Assembly: GCF_932294415.1 (NCBI RefSeq)
Contig: NC_065535.1
Coordinates: forward strand, 24,144,782 to 24,208,781
Direction of reading: 5' to 3'
Length of the DNA stretch: 64,000 bases
Source: Quercus robur
Lineage: Eukaryota; Streptophyta; Magnoliopsida; Fagales; Fagaceae
Of this stretch, positions 22,401 through 33,474 are shown piece by piece (positions within the stretch are counted from its first letter, which is position 1; every line of letters begins with the position of its first letter). A program made the translations under genes and the position numbers. The notes under the pieces were generated by a model, which had not been told where the DNA came from, did no database searches, and saw nothing but the letters and a program-made list of their open reading frames with translations.

Positions 22401-23393
22401 CTCACTCAAGGTTACTGGTGGCCGGGCATGCAGAAAAAGGCCCAAGAATATGTTAGGAAGTGCGACCAATGCCAGAGATTTGCCCCAAATATCCACCAAC
22501 CAAGAGGAGTCCTTAACCCCCTTTCCAGTCCTTAGCCATTCGCTCAATGGGGTCTGGATATTGTCGGCCCTTTCCCGAAAGCAGCAGGAAATAAGCGATA
22601 CTTGATGGTTGGCACAAATTACTTCACCAAATGGGTCGAAGCTGAGCCTCTAGCCAACATCAGGGACATGGATGCAAAGAGATTCACCTGGAGAAACATC
22701 ATTACACGCTTCAGAATTCCTCGCATCCTCATCTCGGACAACGGCCTTCAGTTTGATAGTAAGGCCTACAGGAAATACTACTACGACTTTGGAATTACAA
22801 ACAGATATTCCACTCTGGCCTATCCTTAAGGAAACAGGCAGGCCGAGGCTGTAAATAAGGTCATAGTCAACGGGATAAAAAAGAGATTGGATGACGCAAA
22901 GGGAAGATGGGTGGAAGAACTACCACACGTCCTATGGACCTATCGAACTACGTCATGACGGTCAACGAGAGAAACTCATTTTTCGATGACTTACAGGGCC
23001 GAGGCTATACTCCCCTTGGAAACTAGCTTCTCGACTTTGAAAACTGGCACCTTTACCCCAAGTAACAACGACGAGTTGCTAGAAAGAAGTCTAGACTTAA
23101 TCGAGGAGAGAAGAGAAAAGGCAATAATCCAACTGGCCTATTACCATCAAAAGCTCAAGCAGGGGTACGATGCCAACGTAAAACTAAGACCACTTGGGCC
23201 AGGCGACCTCGTAATGAGAAAAATTTTGGGTAGCGCCAATAATCCATCCTAGGGAAAGCTGGGACTCAACTAGGAGGGCCCATATCGCATCACTTTAGTG
23301 GTAGGAATAGGTGCATATTATTTGGAAGACTTAGATGAGGGAGCTGTACCCCGCCCATGGAATGTAAATAACCTAAGAATGTATTATTATTAA
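19431..23393 (+). pseudogene. pol of gypsy copy A (protease, RT, RNase H, integrase), broken
   Basis: All domains lie in one frame. Aspartic protease at about 19620-19950 (LIDQGSAVEVMYPDLY). Reverse transcriptase at about 20390-20930. RNase H at about 21670-22060, starting IYVDGAAS with its first aspartate kept. Integrase at about 22330-22870, with an HHCC zinc finger ending KCDQC, then LDIVGPF, LISDNG and a glutamate in RQAEAVNK for the D-D-E triad. A C-terminal region ends WNVNNLRMYYY at the TAA 23391-23393. About a dozen in-frame stops interrupt it, for example at 19992, 20341, 20617, 20874, 21807, 22533, 22827, 22957, 23250 and 23271. The RT catalytic box reads YIND (20793-20804) instead of YIDD, so the enzyme would be inactive even if read through. 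Confidence 0.9.
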
Positions 23394-23454
23394 TAAAAGC
23401 GGCTTTACCTATACTGTATCTCGTGATTACTGCGCGTCTTTCGACTCGTTTCTA

Positions 23455-24360
23455 TCTATCCAAGTTTTAAATAGAACTTAAGTCCTGCATGGCTCCTCGG
23501 ACCACAAGCTTAGGGGAAATGAACAACTTATGGCATCTATCCAAGTTTTAAACAGAACCTAAGTCCTGCATGGCTCCTCGAATCACAGGCTTAAGGGAAA
23601 TTAACAACTTATGGATTCTATCCAAGTTTTAAACAGAACCTAAGTCTTGCATGGCTCCTTGGACCACAGGTTTAGAGGAAATTAACAACTTATGGCATCT
23701 ATCCAAGTTTTAAACAGAACCTAAGTCTTGCATGGCTCCTCGGACCACAGGCTTAGGGGAAATTAACAACTTATGACATTTATCCAAGTTTTAAACAGAA
23801 CCTAAGTCCTGCATGGCTCCTCGGACCACAGGCTTAGGGGAAATTAACAACTTAGGCATTTATCCAAGTTTTAAATAGAACCCAAGTCCTGCATGGCTCC
23901 TCGAACCACAGGCTTAGGGGAAATTAACAACTTATGGCATCTACCCAAGTTTTAAACAGAATCTAAGTCCTGCATGGCTTCTCGAACCACAGGCTTAGGG
24001 GAAATTAACAACTTATGGCATCTATCCAAGTTTTAAACAGAACCTAAGTCTTGAATGGCTCCTTGGACCACAGGCTTAGGGGAAATTAACAACTTATGGC
24101 ATCTATCCAAGTTTTAAACAAAACCTAAGTCCTGCATAGCTCCTCGGACCACAGGCTTAGGGGAAATTAACAACTTAGGGCATCTATCCAAGTTTTGAAT
24201 AGAACCTAAGTCCTGCATGGCTCCTCGGACCACAGGCTTAGGGGAAATTAACAACTTAGGACATCTACCTAAGTCCTGCATGGCTCCTCGGACCACAGGC
24301 TTAGGGGAAATTAACAACTTATGACATCTATCCAAGTTTTAAACAGAACCAAAGTCTCGT
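23455..24360. repeat. Tandem array of about 81-bp units, about 11 copies
   Basis: Units begin ccaagttttaaacagaacct and continue aagtcctgcatggctcctcg, accacaggcttaggggaaat, taacaactt. Starts are at about 23460, 23541, 23622, 23703, 23783, 23863, 23944, 24026, 24107, 24188 and 24332, with one shortened unit near 24269. The array lies just after the pol stop and before the end of the antisense gene. Copy B carries the same unit in the opposite orientation. Confidence 0.95.
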
Positions 24361-24654
24361 ACAGCAGCCATTGCTGCTTAAAGTCTATTGCATAGTCCTA
24401 CTCTTCTCACTTGGTTATGTTGGCAAAATGTTGTTGTAAACTTCAACTAAAGAAACAGTCACATTGACTCGGAATAAAACAATAAAGTCCCATCAACGTC
24501 AAGCAAAAAATAAAAAATGAGAGAAAGAACATTTATATTAATAACCAGACGTAATACAATATCTTTGGATGAGAAGTCTTTGAAAAACAAAAATGCAGTA
24601 CAACTTCCACTCAAAATGATATAAAAAAGGGGGGAAAGATAAAAACCCTAGAAG

Positions 24655-27206
24655 TTAAGCCTCAGTAGGGGGATCTTCTTTTTGCTCTGACTGTGAAGGA
24701 GGAACATCCTTGGCTTTTGGGCCGACCTCATGACCCTCGGCCTCAATGACTATCTCCTTAGAGGGATCCTTGGACTTGGAGGAGGGCTTCTTCCCTTTGC
24801 CCTTACCTTTACCCTTCTTTCCCTCAGCATCCTCACTCTGGACGGTGACCTGGCCAGAGACCCTAGTAATCTCGGCTATGGGGATGGCGTCAAGAATAAC
24901 TGCAGGCTGCTCGGAAGCTTCAGGGACATCGACAGGGACCTCCCACATCTTTGGAGGGTAAAAGACGTTCTCGGGCAATCTCATTGCAGAATCTACAGGG
25001 ACACCCGCAGCATTAAGAGTCTGAGCCTATGAAATGCTGCAATAGTCCCTGCATACTTCTGACAATTCCTTGGTAAGCCTCGCTTCCATCTCCTCCACTC
25101 CAAGCTGGTAAGCAACCCTCTTCTTGGCCTCGGCTGCTTCCTTGGCTAGCTGGATCTCTTCCTTAGCTTTCTGCAACGCAATTTTGAGATCCAAAACGGC
25201 TTGCTTTTCAGTAGTAAGGTTGATCTCAGTCACGTGCAGTAGCTGGCGTTGGTCTTCAGCTTGTTTCTCGGCGGTCTTCAAGCCAGCCTCAGCACTCCAA
25301 CGGCCTATCTCCGCCTCCTTGAGCTTCTCAACCAGCTCATAATGCTCTTGCTTGAGGGCCCCTAGCGTCTTCTCCACCTCGGCTCGAGAAATGGCTTAAG
25401 CTTCAGCCAACTTACGGTTGTCGCGACACCACTCCTCAGCCACGAAGACCTGCTGAGTAATCTGCATAAAAAAGGACAAGATGACATGAGTTGGAATATA
25501 GAATGACTCAATAATCCTACCCGTAAGAGGATAAGTGGCCTTACCATTGCGAGATCCCTCTTCAGAGACAGGAAGAGTTCACCTTGTGAAAAGCACCTGT
25601 AAGCTTCCATTTCCCTGGGAAGGAGCTTAGGCTGCTCAGGGCTTCAGCGATGTACCCTGCTCGGCCCCTATTGTAATCTCGGACTAAGGCGTTGTACGGA
25701 ATTGCCGCCTCGTCCACCTTGAGCCGAGGGCCCCAAGTGCATGGGGGGATGTGCACTTCAGCTCGTTCCAGCTCATCTCGGCTCTCCACAGATGGAGCCC
25801 TTTTGTCCCGAGGCTCCCGGGTCACCTTTTGTTGTTTAGCGCCTTGGCGAGGACCCACCCCACCTTCCTCGAGCGACTCGACCGGCCTTTTCTTCTTTAG
25901 GTCAGGATTAACTTTCAGGCCAAGGTCGGCAGGAATTTGTGGGGGGAGCAGGAGAAAGGTCAGAGGAAATCTGGGACTTAGTGGGCGCCTTCAAGGTTTG
26001 CCCCTTACCCCGAGCAGCCATCAGCTCCCGCAAACTTTTTCCTTTGTTTGAGGCCATGTTCTCCACCTCTTCGTCGGAAGAATCGTCCGAGCAGGCAACA
26101 ACGAAAGGAGGAGCCCCGATTATAGAGTTTCTATCCGGGTCAACCTTAGCGTCCGAGAGTTCGATCAGTGGTGCTTTTGGAATATCCTCCTCGAAATAGA
26201 ACTCGTCTATCTCCTTCTCTAGAGAAAGACGAGACGATTCAGTCTCCTCCTCAATAAACACTGCAGCTCCGAGATTGTCTTGTGGATGTGGATGTACAGC
26301 TAGTTGAGGATTCTGAAGGACGGGCAAGGCAACCGGCGGAAGGTCCCTTCGAGCCAAAAATCCCGGCTTCGACACGTCAATCCTGGCCAACCTCGGGCTA
26401 CCGACTCTTATTGATTGGCCGACGTCTAAGAAAGTGCGGGACAAGGGCTCGTAGCCCAAAATCAAATGAGCAGCACGCAGTTGCCCGTCCTCGTGAACAA
26501 AAATCTCCGACCTCAGGAGGTAGTTCAGGCTTGGACATTTGTATGGCTCAGCCGAGGAGCAACGTGAGCTCTATCTGCAAAACAGCCAAGAAGAAAATTG
26601 TAGTTAGATCGCAAAAAAAAAGGAAGTTTGAATTTTCGAGCAAAGGAAATAAAACTAAATGGTTAAATTCCCTTCCCAAGGGATTGATCCTAAAGGTACC
26701 CCACTTGGATCTCCTGCTCGAGTTGGACAATGAAGACCGTCGCTCCACTCCCCCGAGGAAATAAGGTAGTCATCCTTCATACTCTTATTGGACTTAGGAA
26801 GACAGGAGATTAGCCTAACGATCTCGAACCGAGATTTAAGGTAGTAACCCGCTTTGGCAAGATGGTGGCACTCGTACATGTGAACCACGTCGTGCCATGT
26901 GAGACCTAAGCCCATTTACTCGTTCAGGGCATCTATGTTGCCCAAGACCCTAAATAGATTAGGGGCGCACTGATGTGGGGTTAGCCTATGGTTAAGCAGA
27001 TAATCTCAGGTAATCCTACGCATAGGAAGCTTCATTCCCCCCTCTATAAAAGCAATCATGGGAATGACAACTTGACCCATGTCCCTATCGATCAGTACTC
27101 GTTCCGAAGGACAATACTCCAAAACCACCCCCTGCGGGATGCAGTACCTAGCTCTAAAAGCCTCCATGGCGGCCGGTGTATCTACTAAACGCTCGAATCT
27201 ACCCAT
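24655..27206 (-). pseudogene. Spliced antisense accessory gene of gypsy copy A
   Basis: Read opposite to pol. Three exons are inferred: 27206-26705 (502 bases), 26574-25545 and 25461-24655, with GT-AG introns of 130 and 83 bases. Exon 1 encodes a globular domain (MGRFERLVDT..., LIDRDMGQVVIPMIAFIEGG, GLGLTWHDVVHMYECHHLA) like the putative gypsy-type transposon domain of plant retroelements. Exon 2 encodes an acidic, proline-rich linker. Exon 3 encodes a long alanine/glutamate/lysine coiled coil, then a lysine-rich tail (GKGKGKGKK). No catalytic motif was recognised, so the function is unknown. Stops in exons 1 and 3 and frame changes in exon 2 inactivate this copy. The structure recurs in copy B. 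Confidence 0.75.
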
Positions 27207-27451
27207 CTAGACAGACTGACGGGCCGAGATGGAAGGCTGAGATGAAATGGGGTAATGCAAAGGAATAAGAACTTACGAGTATCTGTACAATAATCTCTAA
27301 AGCTCACAGAGATCTTCTTAGGAAAAAAACTCCTCACGGAAATGGCTACGAAAATTCAAAGGTCTGGAATGTTTATGAAGACTGAGCGCTGAAGTTCTCT
27401 GGATTTCTTGAATGTTCGTAAAAAAGAAAGGCAAAAAGAGCTTCCTCAAGG

Positions 27452-27460
27452 CTTTATATA
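27452..27460 (-). promoter_or_regulatory. TATA box of the antisense gene, copy A
   Basis: The minus strand reads TATATAAAG, about 250 bases upstream of the antisense ATG. The same box followed by ccttgag is found at the matching place in copy B (56655-56663). This is a promoter inference from sequence and conservation. Confidence 0.6.
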
Positions 27461-27716
27461 GCAAGAGAGAAAGGGGAAGGTTACTCCCGCTCAAAATTCG
27501 AGGAGGAATGTTAGCCGTTGGATCCACACTTCGCCGCTGGATGTGGGGAACACAAAGCCGCCTGGAATAATTAATAACGTCTCGTAATCTACAACTTGTC
27601 AGAAGCAACCACTCCCACACGTGTGAACCAAAAATTAATTGGTTTTATCCCTTAAAAAATCAAAACCCTGCTTTTCTCCTCGGATGGAGATAAAAACCGG
27701 AGTTTTAAGGGGCTAT

Positions 27717-27986
27717 TGTGGGAGGGGGGGCTATAGCCTAAAGTAATGAGTTGGGCCTTAGGCCTTGTCCGAGGACATTAGCAAATCCGAGGAGACAAAC
27801 ATGACTTAGATGATCTATGTTACAAGCCTTATCATTAGACAAAGAAAATAAGTCCGAGGAGGAACTTCTCCACAAACGCTGAAAGTCCGGAGCAAATGTA
27901 TATTTAAACTGTTGAAGCACACTTCCTGAACACGTGAAAGGGAAGAAAACTTAAAATATCTAAGGAAAGGCTACCACCACCACATT
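27717..27986 (+). repeat. 3' LTR of gypsy copy A, left part
   Basis: Starts tgtgggagggggggctatag after the polypurine-like ttttaaggggctat and follows the 5' LTR sequence up to the acatt at 27982-27986, where the copia element is inserted. Confidence 0.9.
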
Positions 27987-28970
27987 TGATAGGCCACAAA
28001 CTGAATTAATCAATCAATTTATTAATTAATTAATTAATTAGTTAGCCAAGTTATTAATTAATCAATTTATCATGCAAACGTGTGGTAGCACAAACAAATC
28101 ATCAACAAACTAAATATGCAGCGAAAAATAAATAACACGGTGATTTGTTTACCAATGGGGAAAACCTAACGGTAAAAAACCCACTGGATGATTTTTAGGT
28201 CACCACTCCCGAAACTCCACTATTATCACAACAAGCGGTTACAAGTAAAGGAATCCAAGTACCTTACCAACCTACAGTTGAACCCTTACCCCAATACCCA
28301 ATTGGACTTGTTCTGTAGTGACAATTCCCCTTTCAGATGCACGACTCCCAGTACGTGACTAACCAATTGCACGGATCCCAGTACGCGTCCTCAATCACCA
28401 ACTAAGAAAGTTGTTGGTTGCAAAGTTTTTCAGTTCATCCACACAATGAAGATCAAGAAGATGCTTGGTCACACAGCAACTTCTTCAAGAGAAAAAGATG
28501 AACTAGGGCAAGAACTTCGTCTCCAGTCACAATTTGCTTGAACAGAGTTTGCTCAAAGCTTGTGCAACTTGTAAACACTTTAACGGCCCTTAAACTGATC
28601 ATTTTATATGTTTAGGGTTAGGAGAAAAGAAAGCCCAAAGACACATTCACGGATCTCAAGAAATTCATATTAGAATTCTGAAAATCTTAAATCTCGACAG
28701 ATAGCAGCTGTTGAGCACACCGAATGTAAAATAGCTTCCTTAAGCTCGATAGATGCAGCTGTCGAGTTTTAATGAATTTGCACTCTGAACTTGTTTTCTT
28801 GAACAGACTTGAAGGCTTCAATACTTAATCTTGAAACAAAGTTTCTTGAAATATTTAAAGACATCCTAAATCTACCCAAATACAAGTAAAGTGCATTTTG
28901 TCAAAGGATAAGTCAATTACATAAAATCATGATATATGTACTTAATATGTGAAACACATATGTCCTAACA
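27987..28970 (-). repeat. 3' LTR of the copia-type element
   Basis: 984 bp, alignable with 33475-34485 through most of its length. Both contain the stretch of attaatt repeats near one end, acgactcccagtacgtgac, and the phrase ctcgacagatagc. Confidence 0.9.
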
Positions 28971-28984
28971 ATCTCCCCCTTTGG
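28971..28984 (-). promoter_or_regulatory. Polypurine tract of the copia-type element
   Basis: The minus strand reads caaagggggagat directly before the 3' LTR, the expected site for plus-strand priming. Confidence 0.65.
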
Positions 28985-29532
28985 CAATCCGTGACAAAAC
29001 CACAACAAACAAATGAACATATGAGAGAAGTCATAAATCACTCAACTCATATTCACTTGTTGAATACAATAAAATCTATCCTAACACAAACTCTTGAAAA
29101 ACTTTGCAAGAAGAGAGTTTATGGCAAGTGGACTTTGACAACCTGTATTTCTGAAACACTTTAAACAAAACTCATCAAGGCATCTTTATGTGAAACAGAA
29201 ATAATAGATTGCATACAAGTATAAGAAACATGTGTATAAAGGGAGAAAAGAAACAACACATGAAGGGGTAGGTGAAAGAAAAACATACATCAATATAAAG
29301 AAAGAGATAAGTACAATGTATGTCTATAAATGGTCACAAGACCTCATGTACAAGAGTAATGTATCTAAATAAAAAGAAAAGAAAAGATACATACTATCCT
29401 CACTACATCCCTCAAAATGTATCAACACTCCCCCTAACAAAATGGTCCTATACTAACTCTCCCCCTAAGATGGACTACTCTCATCCCAAAACTACTCCCC
29501 CTTTTTGTCATGAATGACAAAGGGTAAGAGTG

Positions 29533-30729
29533 TCAAGCAGACATCTCATCGGTAGAGCTAGCATCTCCATCAGCATCATTCGAAGCATCATCGTCATCAC
29601 CATCATCATCATCCTCAAAATCAGAAGCCACGGGAGAAGGTGGTGAAGAAGTAGCCTCAGGAGCAAAACCACCCATGGACGCCTATCGTCGTGCAATACG
29701 ACCGACACGAACATTTACCTGATACAACTCTGTAGAGAGTGTATCGAGGCGAGCATCCATGCGCTGCAACTGCGCCATGATGTCTCTTAAAGACACATCG
29801 CCCGAAGAAGAAGGAGGAGTCAATGTGGATGGAGCTGAACGGGAGGAAGGAGTTGCGGAATCCGACTGCTGCGACCGAAGCTGGGCCTCGCTATGTTTAA
29901 CGATAGCGTAATCTATGGCACACATGATGGGAAAATGGTCGGAAGAGGGAAAAGGAACGGAAAAATGGCGTAAGATCCTCATGATAGCGAAAGGAAAGAT
30001 GAGCTTATCACGGGACGCCGAATCAAGATGAACATCTATAATAGACAAAATGAAATGAGAAGGAAAATCTATGGTAAGATGCTCAAGAAGTGATAACAAA
30101 AATCGAGCACAAGGCTCTGTGATGGAGTTATAGTGAGAGAGGGGATGCAAAACAAAAGTCATCACCATATTCATGAATCTAGGACCTTTAGCAAAAGGTC
30201 GACATGGTGTAAAAAGACGCTTACCCCAAGCAGTAGGGCGCTCAAAAAAAGCAGACATGAGCTCATCCCTGGACACAGTCCTCAGACGCTCACAACTAGG
30301 ATAGTCAGGAAACTCTATCCTAGGGACCCGAAGCACATCCGCAACAAGTTGCGGTGTGATAAGAATGCGCGTACCTCGAACGCGAGTGAAGAAAAGAGGT
30401 ACTGACCGATCAATCACATGCATGTTGGAGTAGAACTCCTGGATAAGCATGAGAGGACAGGTGACTAGGACGTCACATAGTGACTCCCATCCCCTATTGT
30501 GAATGACAGAAGGAAGGTCGGTGTCTGCAAAATCCATCAAAATGACTTGGTGTTCCGAATGAACGCCTCGTCTAGAAAAGTTCTCCGAAAATGCCTTAAA
30601 GGCATCATCATCACGAAACCGGATATGAGATAGAGTAGGATCAAACGAAGAAGAAGCACCAGAACAAAGAGGATTCCGGGCTGGAGTGGATTTATGTTTA
30701 GGTGCCATAGACACAACTAACGTAAACAA
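29533..30729 (-). CDS. ORF of unknown function carried in place of pol
   Basis: The open frame from ATG 30729 (or the second ATG at 30708, MAPKHKST) runs 348 codons to a TAG at 29683-29685. In the same frame a further 50 codons rich in aspartate and serine lead to a TGA at 29533-29535, so the TAG may be a recent premature stop. The protein has a folded-looking central part (RGWESLCDVLVTCP, LITPQLVADVLRVPRIEFPDY, KGPRFMNMVMTFVLHPLSHY), then a serine/proline linker and a short heptad stretch (LQRMDARLDTLSTELYQV). It resembles the putative plant transposon protein family recalled as PF20167. No nuclease, RT or protease motif was seen. The function is unknown. Confidence 0.7.
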
Positions 30730-30879
30730 GTAAAGAAAAACTTGAAAAACCTTGAAGAATCCTTGAGAACCAAGATTGGGGTGAGATTTGAGTGTTTTAG
30801 GGAGAGAAACAGAGAAGTATCAAGAGAGAGATCGATGGAAATGAGAACCGAATCGCGCAGAGGCCTTACATAGGAAAGC

Positions 30880-31180
30880 CAGTAAATCTCGACAGATGCA
30901 GGTATCGAGAGGTATCAAGCGATCTGTCGAGGAGGTGTTGAGGAAATACTCGTCAATAGCTGAGGTGTCGAGGAGGTATCGAGGATCAACTCATCAGAAT
31001 CAAGCACAGAAGCTCAATTGATCCACCAGGTATCGAGAAGCTATCGAGCATACAGACCCAATCTCGATCGATCCACCAGGTATCGAGGTGCAAGCGAGAT
31101 TGCGATAAGAAAAAGCTTTTGGAAGCTCGACAGATAGCTAGCTATCGAGGAGGTATCAAGGAGGTGTCAAGCAAGCTTTT
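30880..31180. repeat. Degenerate short repeats around tatcgag / tgtcgag
   Basis: Phrases such as ggtatcgagg, ctgtcgagg, ctcgacagat and aggtgtcgag recur about fifteen times in 300 bases, in both orientations. The same motif occurs in both LTRs of this element (near 28695 and 34198). It lies just upstream of the 348-codon ORF. Confidence 0.65.
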
Positions 31181-32263
31181 AACACTAGTTTTTCGAGATG
31201 TGAAAAACACAAACATGAATGCAATCCAACATGCAACTCAACCAGCGATCCAATCAACATATTAAGCTTTCAAAATCATCTCTCAAATGAAAATTTAAGC
31301 ACATGGATCTCCAAAAACACACACACACACACACTAAACAAGTCTAACCAATTTTATATTTCAAAAACAAGTCAAGACAGTTTAGTGAGTATACATTAAT
31401 ACATGTAAAACCTCGTGATAGCCAAATCACATTGTACCTGCACATGTATCAAGAATAGCAAAGAATATTGCGTGTTGTGTGTGAAAAACATCGCAAGATT
31501 GCATAAGTGTATGCATGTTATGACGATTTGAGATATAAGAAAATTACTTTAACTCACACACAATCATAACTACTTGATGGGGACTATCACCTTTGAGGTA
31601 CATCCTATAACTCCCACATCTCCTAGAATACATGCTTGCAATCATATTTAAAACATTTTTTTGATCTTTTTGCTTTTGATTTTTTTTTTGCATATTTTTC
31701 TTTTAAGCATATCATGCATGGGCTTATTAGAGAGAGAAAAGAAATACCCAATGATATTTTACATTCCAATTTTACTATGCCTAAGCATACAGGTGTCTTA
31801 TTATGATTGGCGAGCAACAGTGGTGAGATGGTTATTTATGCCTTTCTCTTAGGATTTTTTAGTCCTTCCTGTCAAAAAGAGTGATATGAGTGTTAAGTTT
31901 AAGAGACAACTTAATCGTACTCATCACAAACACGAGCCACAAAACTCACTTGCTTAGTTGTGCATAGAGATGCTCATCTAAGTTACAAATGATACAAGGT
32001 TTAGAAGACTTTGTTTCAATGACCATCCAAGGTACACAAGTACCAATGTACACAAAACACACACTATTTTTGTATTTTTCTGATTTTTCAATATATATAT
32101 ATATTTTTATATGAAAAACAAAACAAAGAAAAAACTGAAAAATAACCAAACAAAAATATGTTAAACAAACAAAGCATAAAACCTAGACTGACTCAAAAAC
32201 ATGAAAGCAAAACACAAAAGTAATGCGCACACACAAATAAGAAGAGAGAGAAAAAAGTGACAA
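31181..32263. other. Non-coding interior of the copia-type element
   Basis: AT-rich, with an (ac)n run at 31318-31334 and (at)n at 32090-32104. The place where pol would lie in a complete copia element holds no detectable pol remnant. Confidence 0.55.
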
Positions 32264-33401
32264 TTACTTGGAGCTCTTTTCCTTCCACACCTTGGAAGAA
32301 CCTTTCCATTTAGCAAACCCTTGAACCGGTGGTGAAGGGGAAGAATTAAAACCATTCAAGTTCGAAAGAAACATGAGGGCTTTGAGAAGATCTCCAAGGG
32401 GAGCAAGAGAGGATTGAAGCTGATTTTGGTTCCTAGATGCTATCATGCCATTACTCTATTGAGTGGCAAGCCATTTGTAGCAATTTGATCGAGTATAACT
32501 GGCAGCTCCACAATGATGATAGAGATGCTGCTTCTTTTGTTTAGGCTTTTGAGAGTTAGCCTTCTTAGCCCTAGGGTTTTTAACATCTTTCTTCTCAAGT
32601 TTAGGGGGTGCTCCTAAGATAGATTTACCCTTGTCTAAGTTCTCACAAGCTAATTCAGTTTTAATTTCATTGTTCTTAGTTTTAACATTATTAGCAGGAG
32701 GAACAAAAACAGCAGTACTAGAAAGAAGCAGTATTAAAGGAAGAAAGTCCATACCCTAAACCTGTTCGATCTGAAGCAGATTTCTGAATGCTTAGCATCT
32801 TATCCAGCTTCGCGCTTAAAGTCCTTTCCAGTTGAGCTCTGACTTGACATAGCTCTGCTTCAAGCTTCTTGGTCTTCTCAGCCAAGAAATTATTCTCAAA
32901 CCTTAGCGCCCCAATAGTCTGATTAGCCTCATCAAACTTTGTGGAAAGCTCCTCACGGTCAAGTTCCACATCACTGAGCTTCTTGGTGGTTAGCCTATAC
33001 AGTTTCTCATGCTTCTCAGAAAGCTTGTACAGTTTCTCATAGGCTGTATGGATGTCATCTTGATCATCCATCTTCTCAAATTTGGATTCCACCAATTCCT
33101 CTTCTTCAACTACATCTTCAACAATCCCATCAGTAGGATTGACAAATGATATTTTCTTGAACTCCTCATTGGTGACAGCACTGAACAATGCATTCAATAC
33201 TCTGCTGTTGAAGTTCGCCGCCTTAATCTTGGCATCATCCCAATCAGCTGGCGCTTCTGTAGGCTTAGTCCAGTCTATCTCCACAGCTTGCCGTACTTTC
33301 TCATCTAAAAACTGCAAGAAAGCTCTCATGCGTACTTTCCAGTATGCATAGTTAGTGCCATCAAATAAAGGAGGTATGATTAATGAATGTCCTCTATCCA
33401 T
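32264..33401 (-). pseudogene. gag remnant of the copia-type element
   Basis: Starts at ATG 33401. The N-terminus (PPLFDGTNYAYWKVRMRAFL) is the copia gag leader domain (DUF4219 type). The gag core expected after EEFKKIS is largely deleted; a coiled coil follows (KLEAELCQVRAQLERTLS). After a frameshift near 32740 comes a lysine-rich region with a degenerate zinc knuckle, HHCGAASYTRSNC, in which the first cysteine and the histidine of CX2CX4HX4C are lost. A last piece (LGDLLKALMFLSNLN) follows a stop near 32456. Non-functional. Confidence 0.8.
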
Positions 33402-33460
33402 GATAAACAGAGGTCAATGGATCAACACAGCAAAGATTAAACCCTAATCAGAGTGTGCCT

Positions 33461-33472
33461 GCTCTGATACCA
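33461..33472 (-). promoter_or_regulatory. Primer-binding site of the copia-type element
   Basis: The minus strand reads tggtatcagagc, complementary to the 3' end of initiator methionine tRNA, two bases inside the LTR at 33475. It fixes the element's orientation. Confidence 0.85.
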
Positions 33473-33474
33473 CT

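Noticed and set aside
24114..24335. Minus-strand frame with three repeats of a short peptide
   Set aside because: It is the 81-bp tandem array read in a frame that happens to lack stops; the repeat is not shown to be coding.
23455..24360. CRISPR-like array
   Set aside because: Direct 81-bp units are contiguous with no unique spacers, and the context is a plant retrotransposon.
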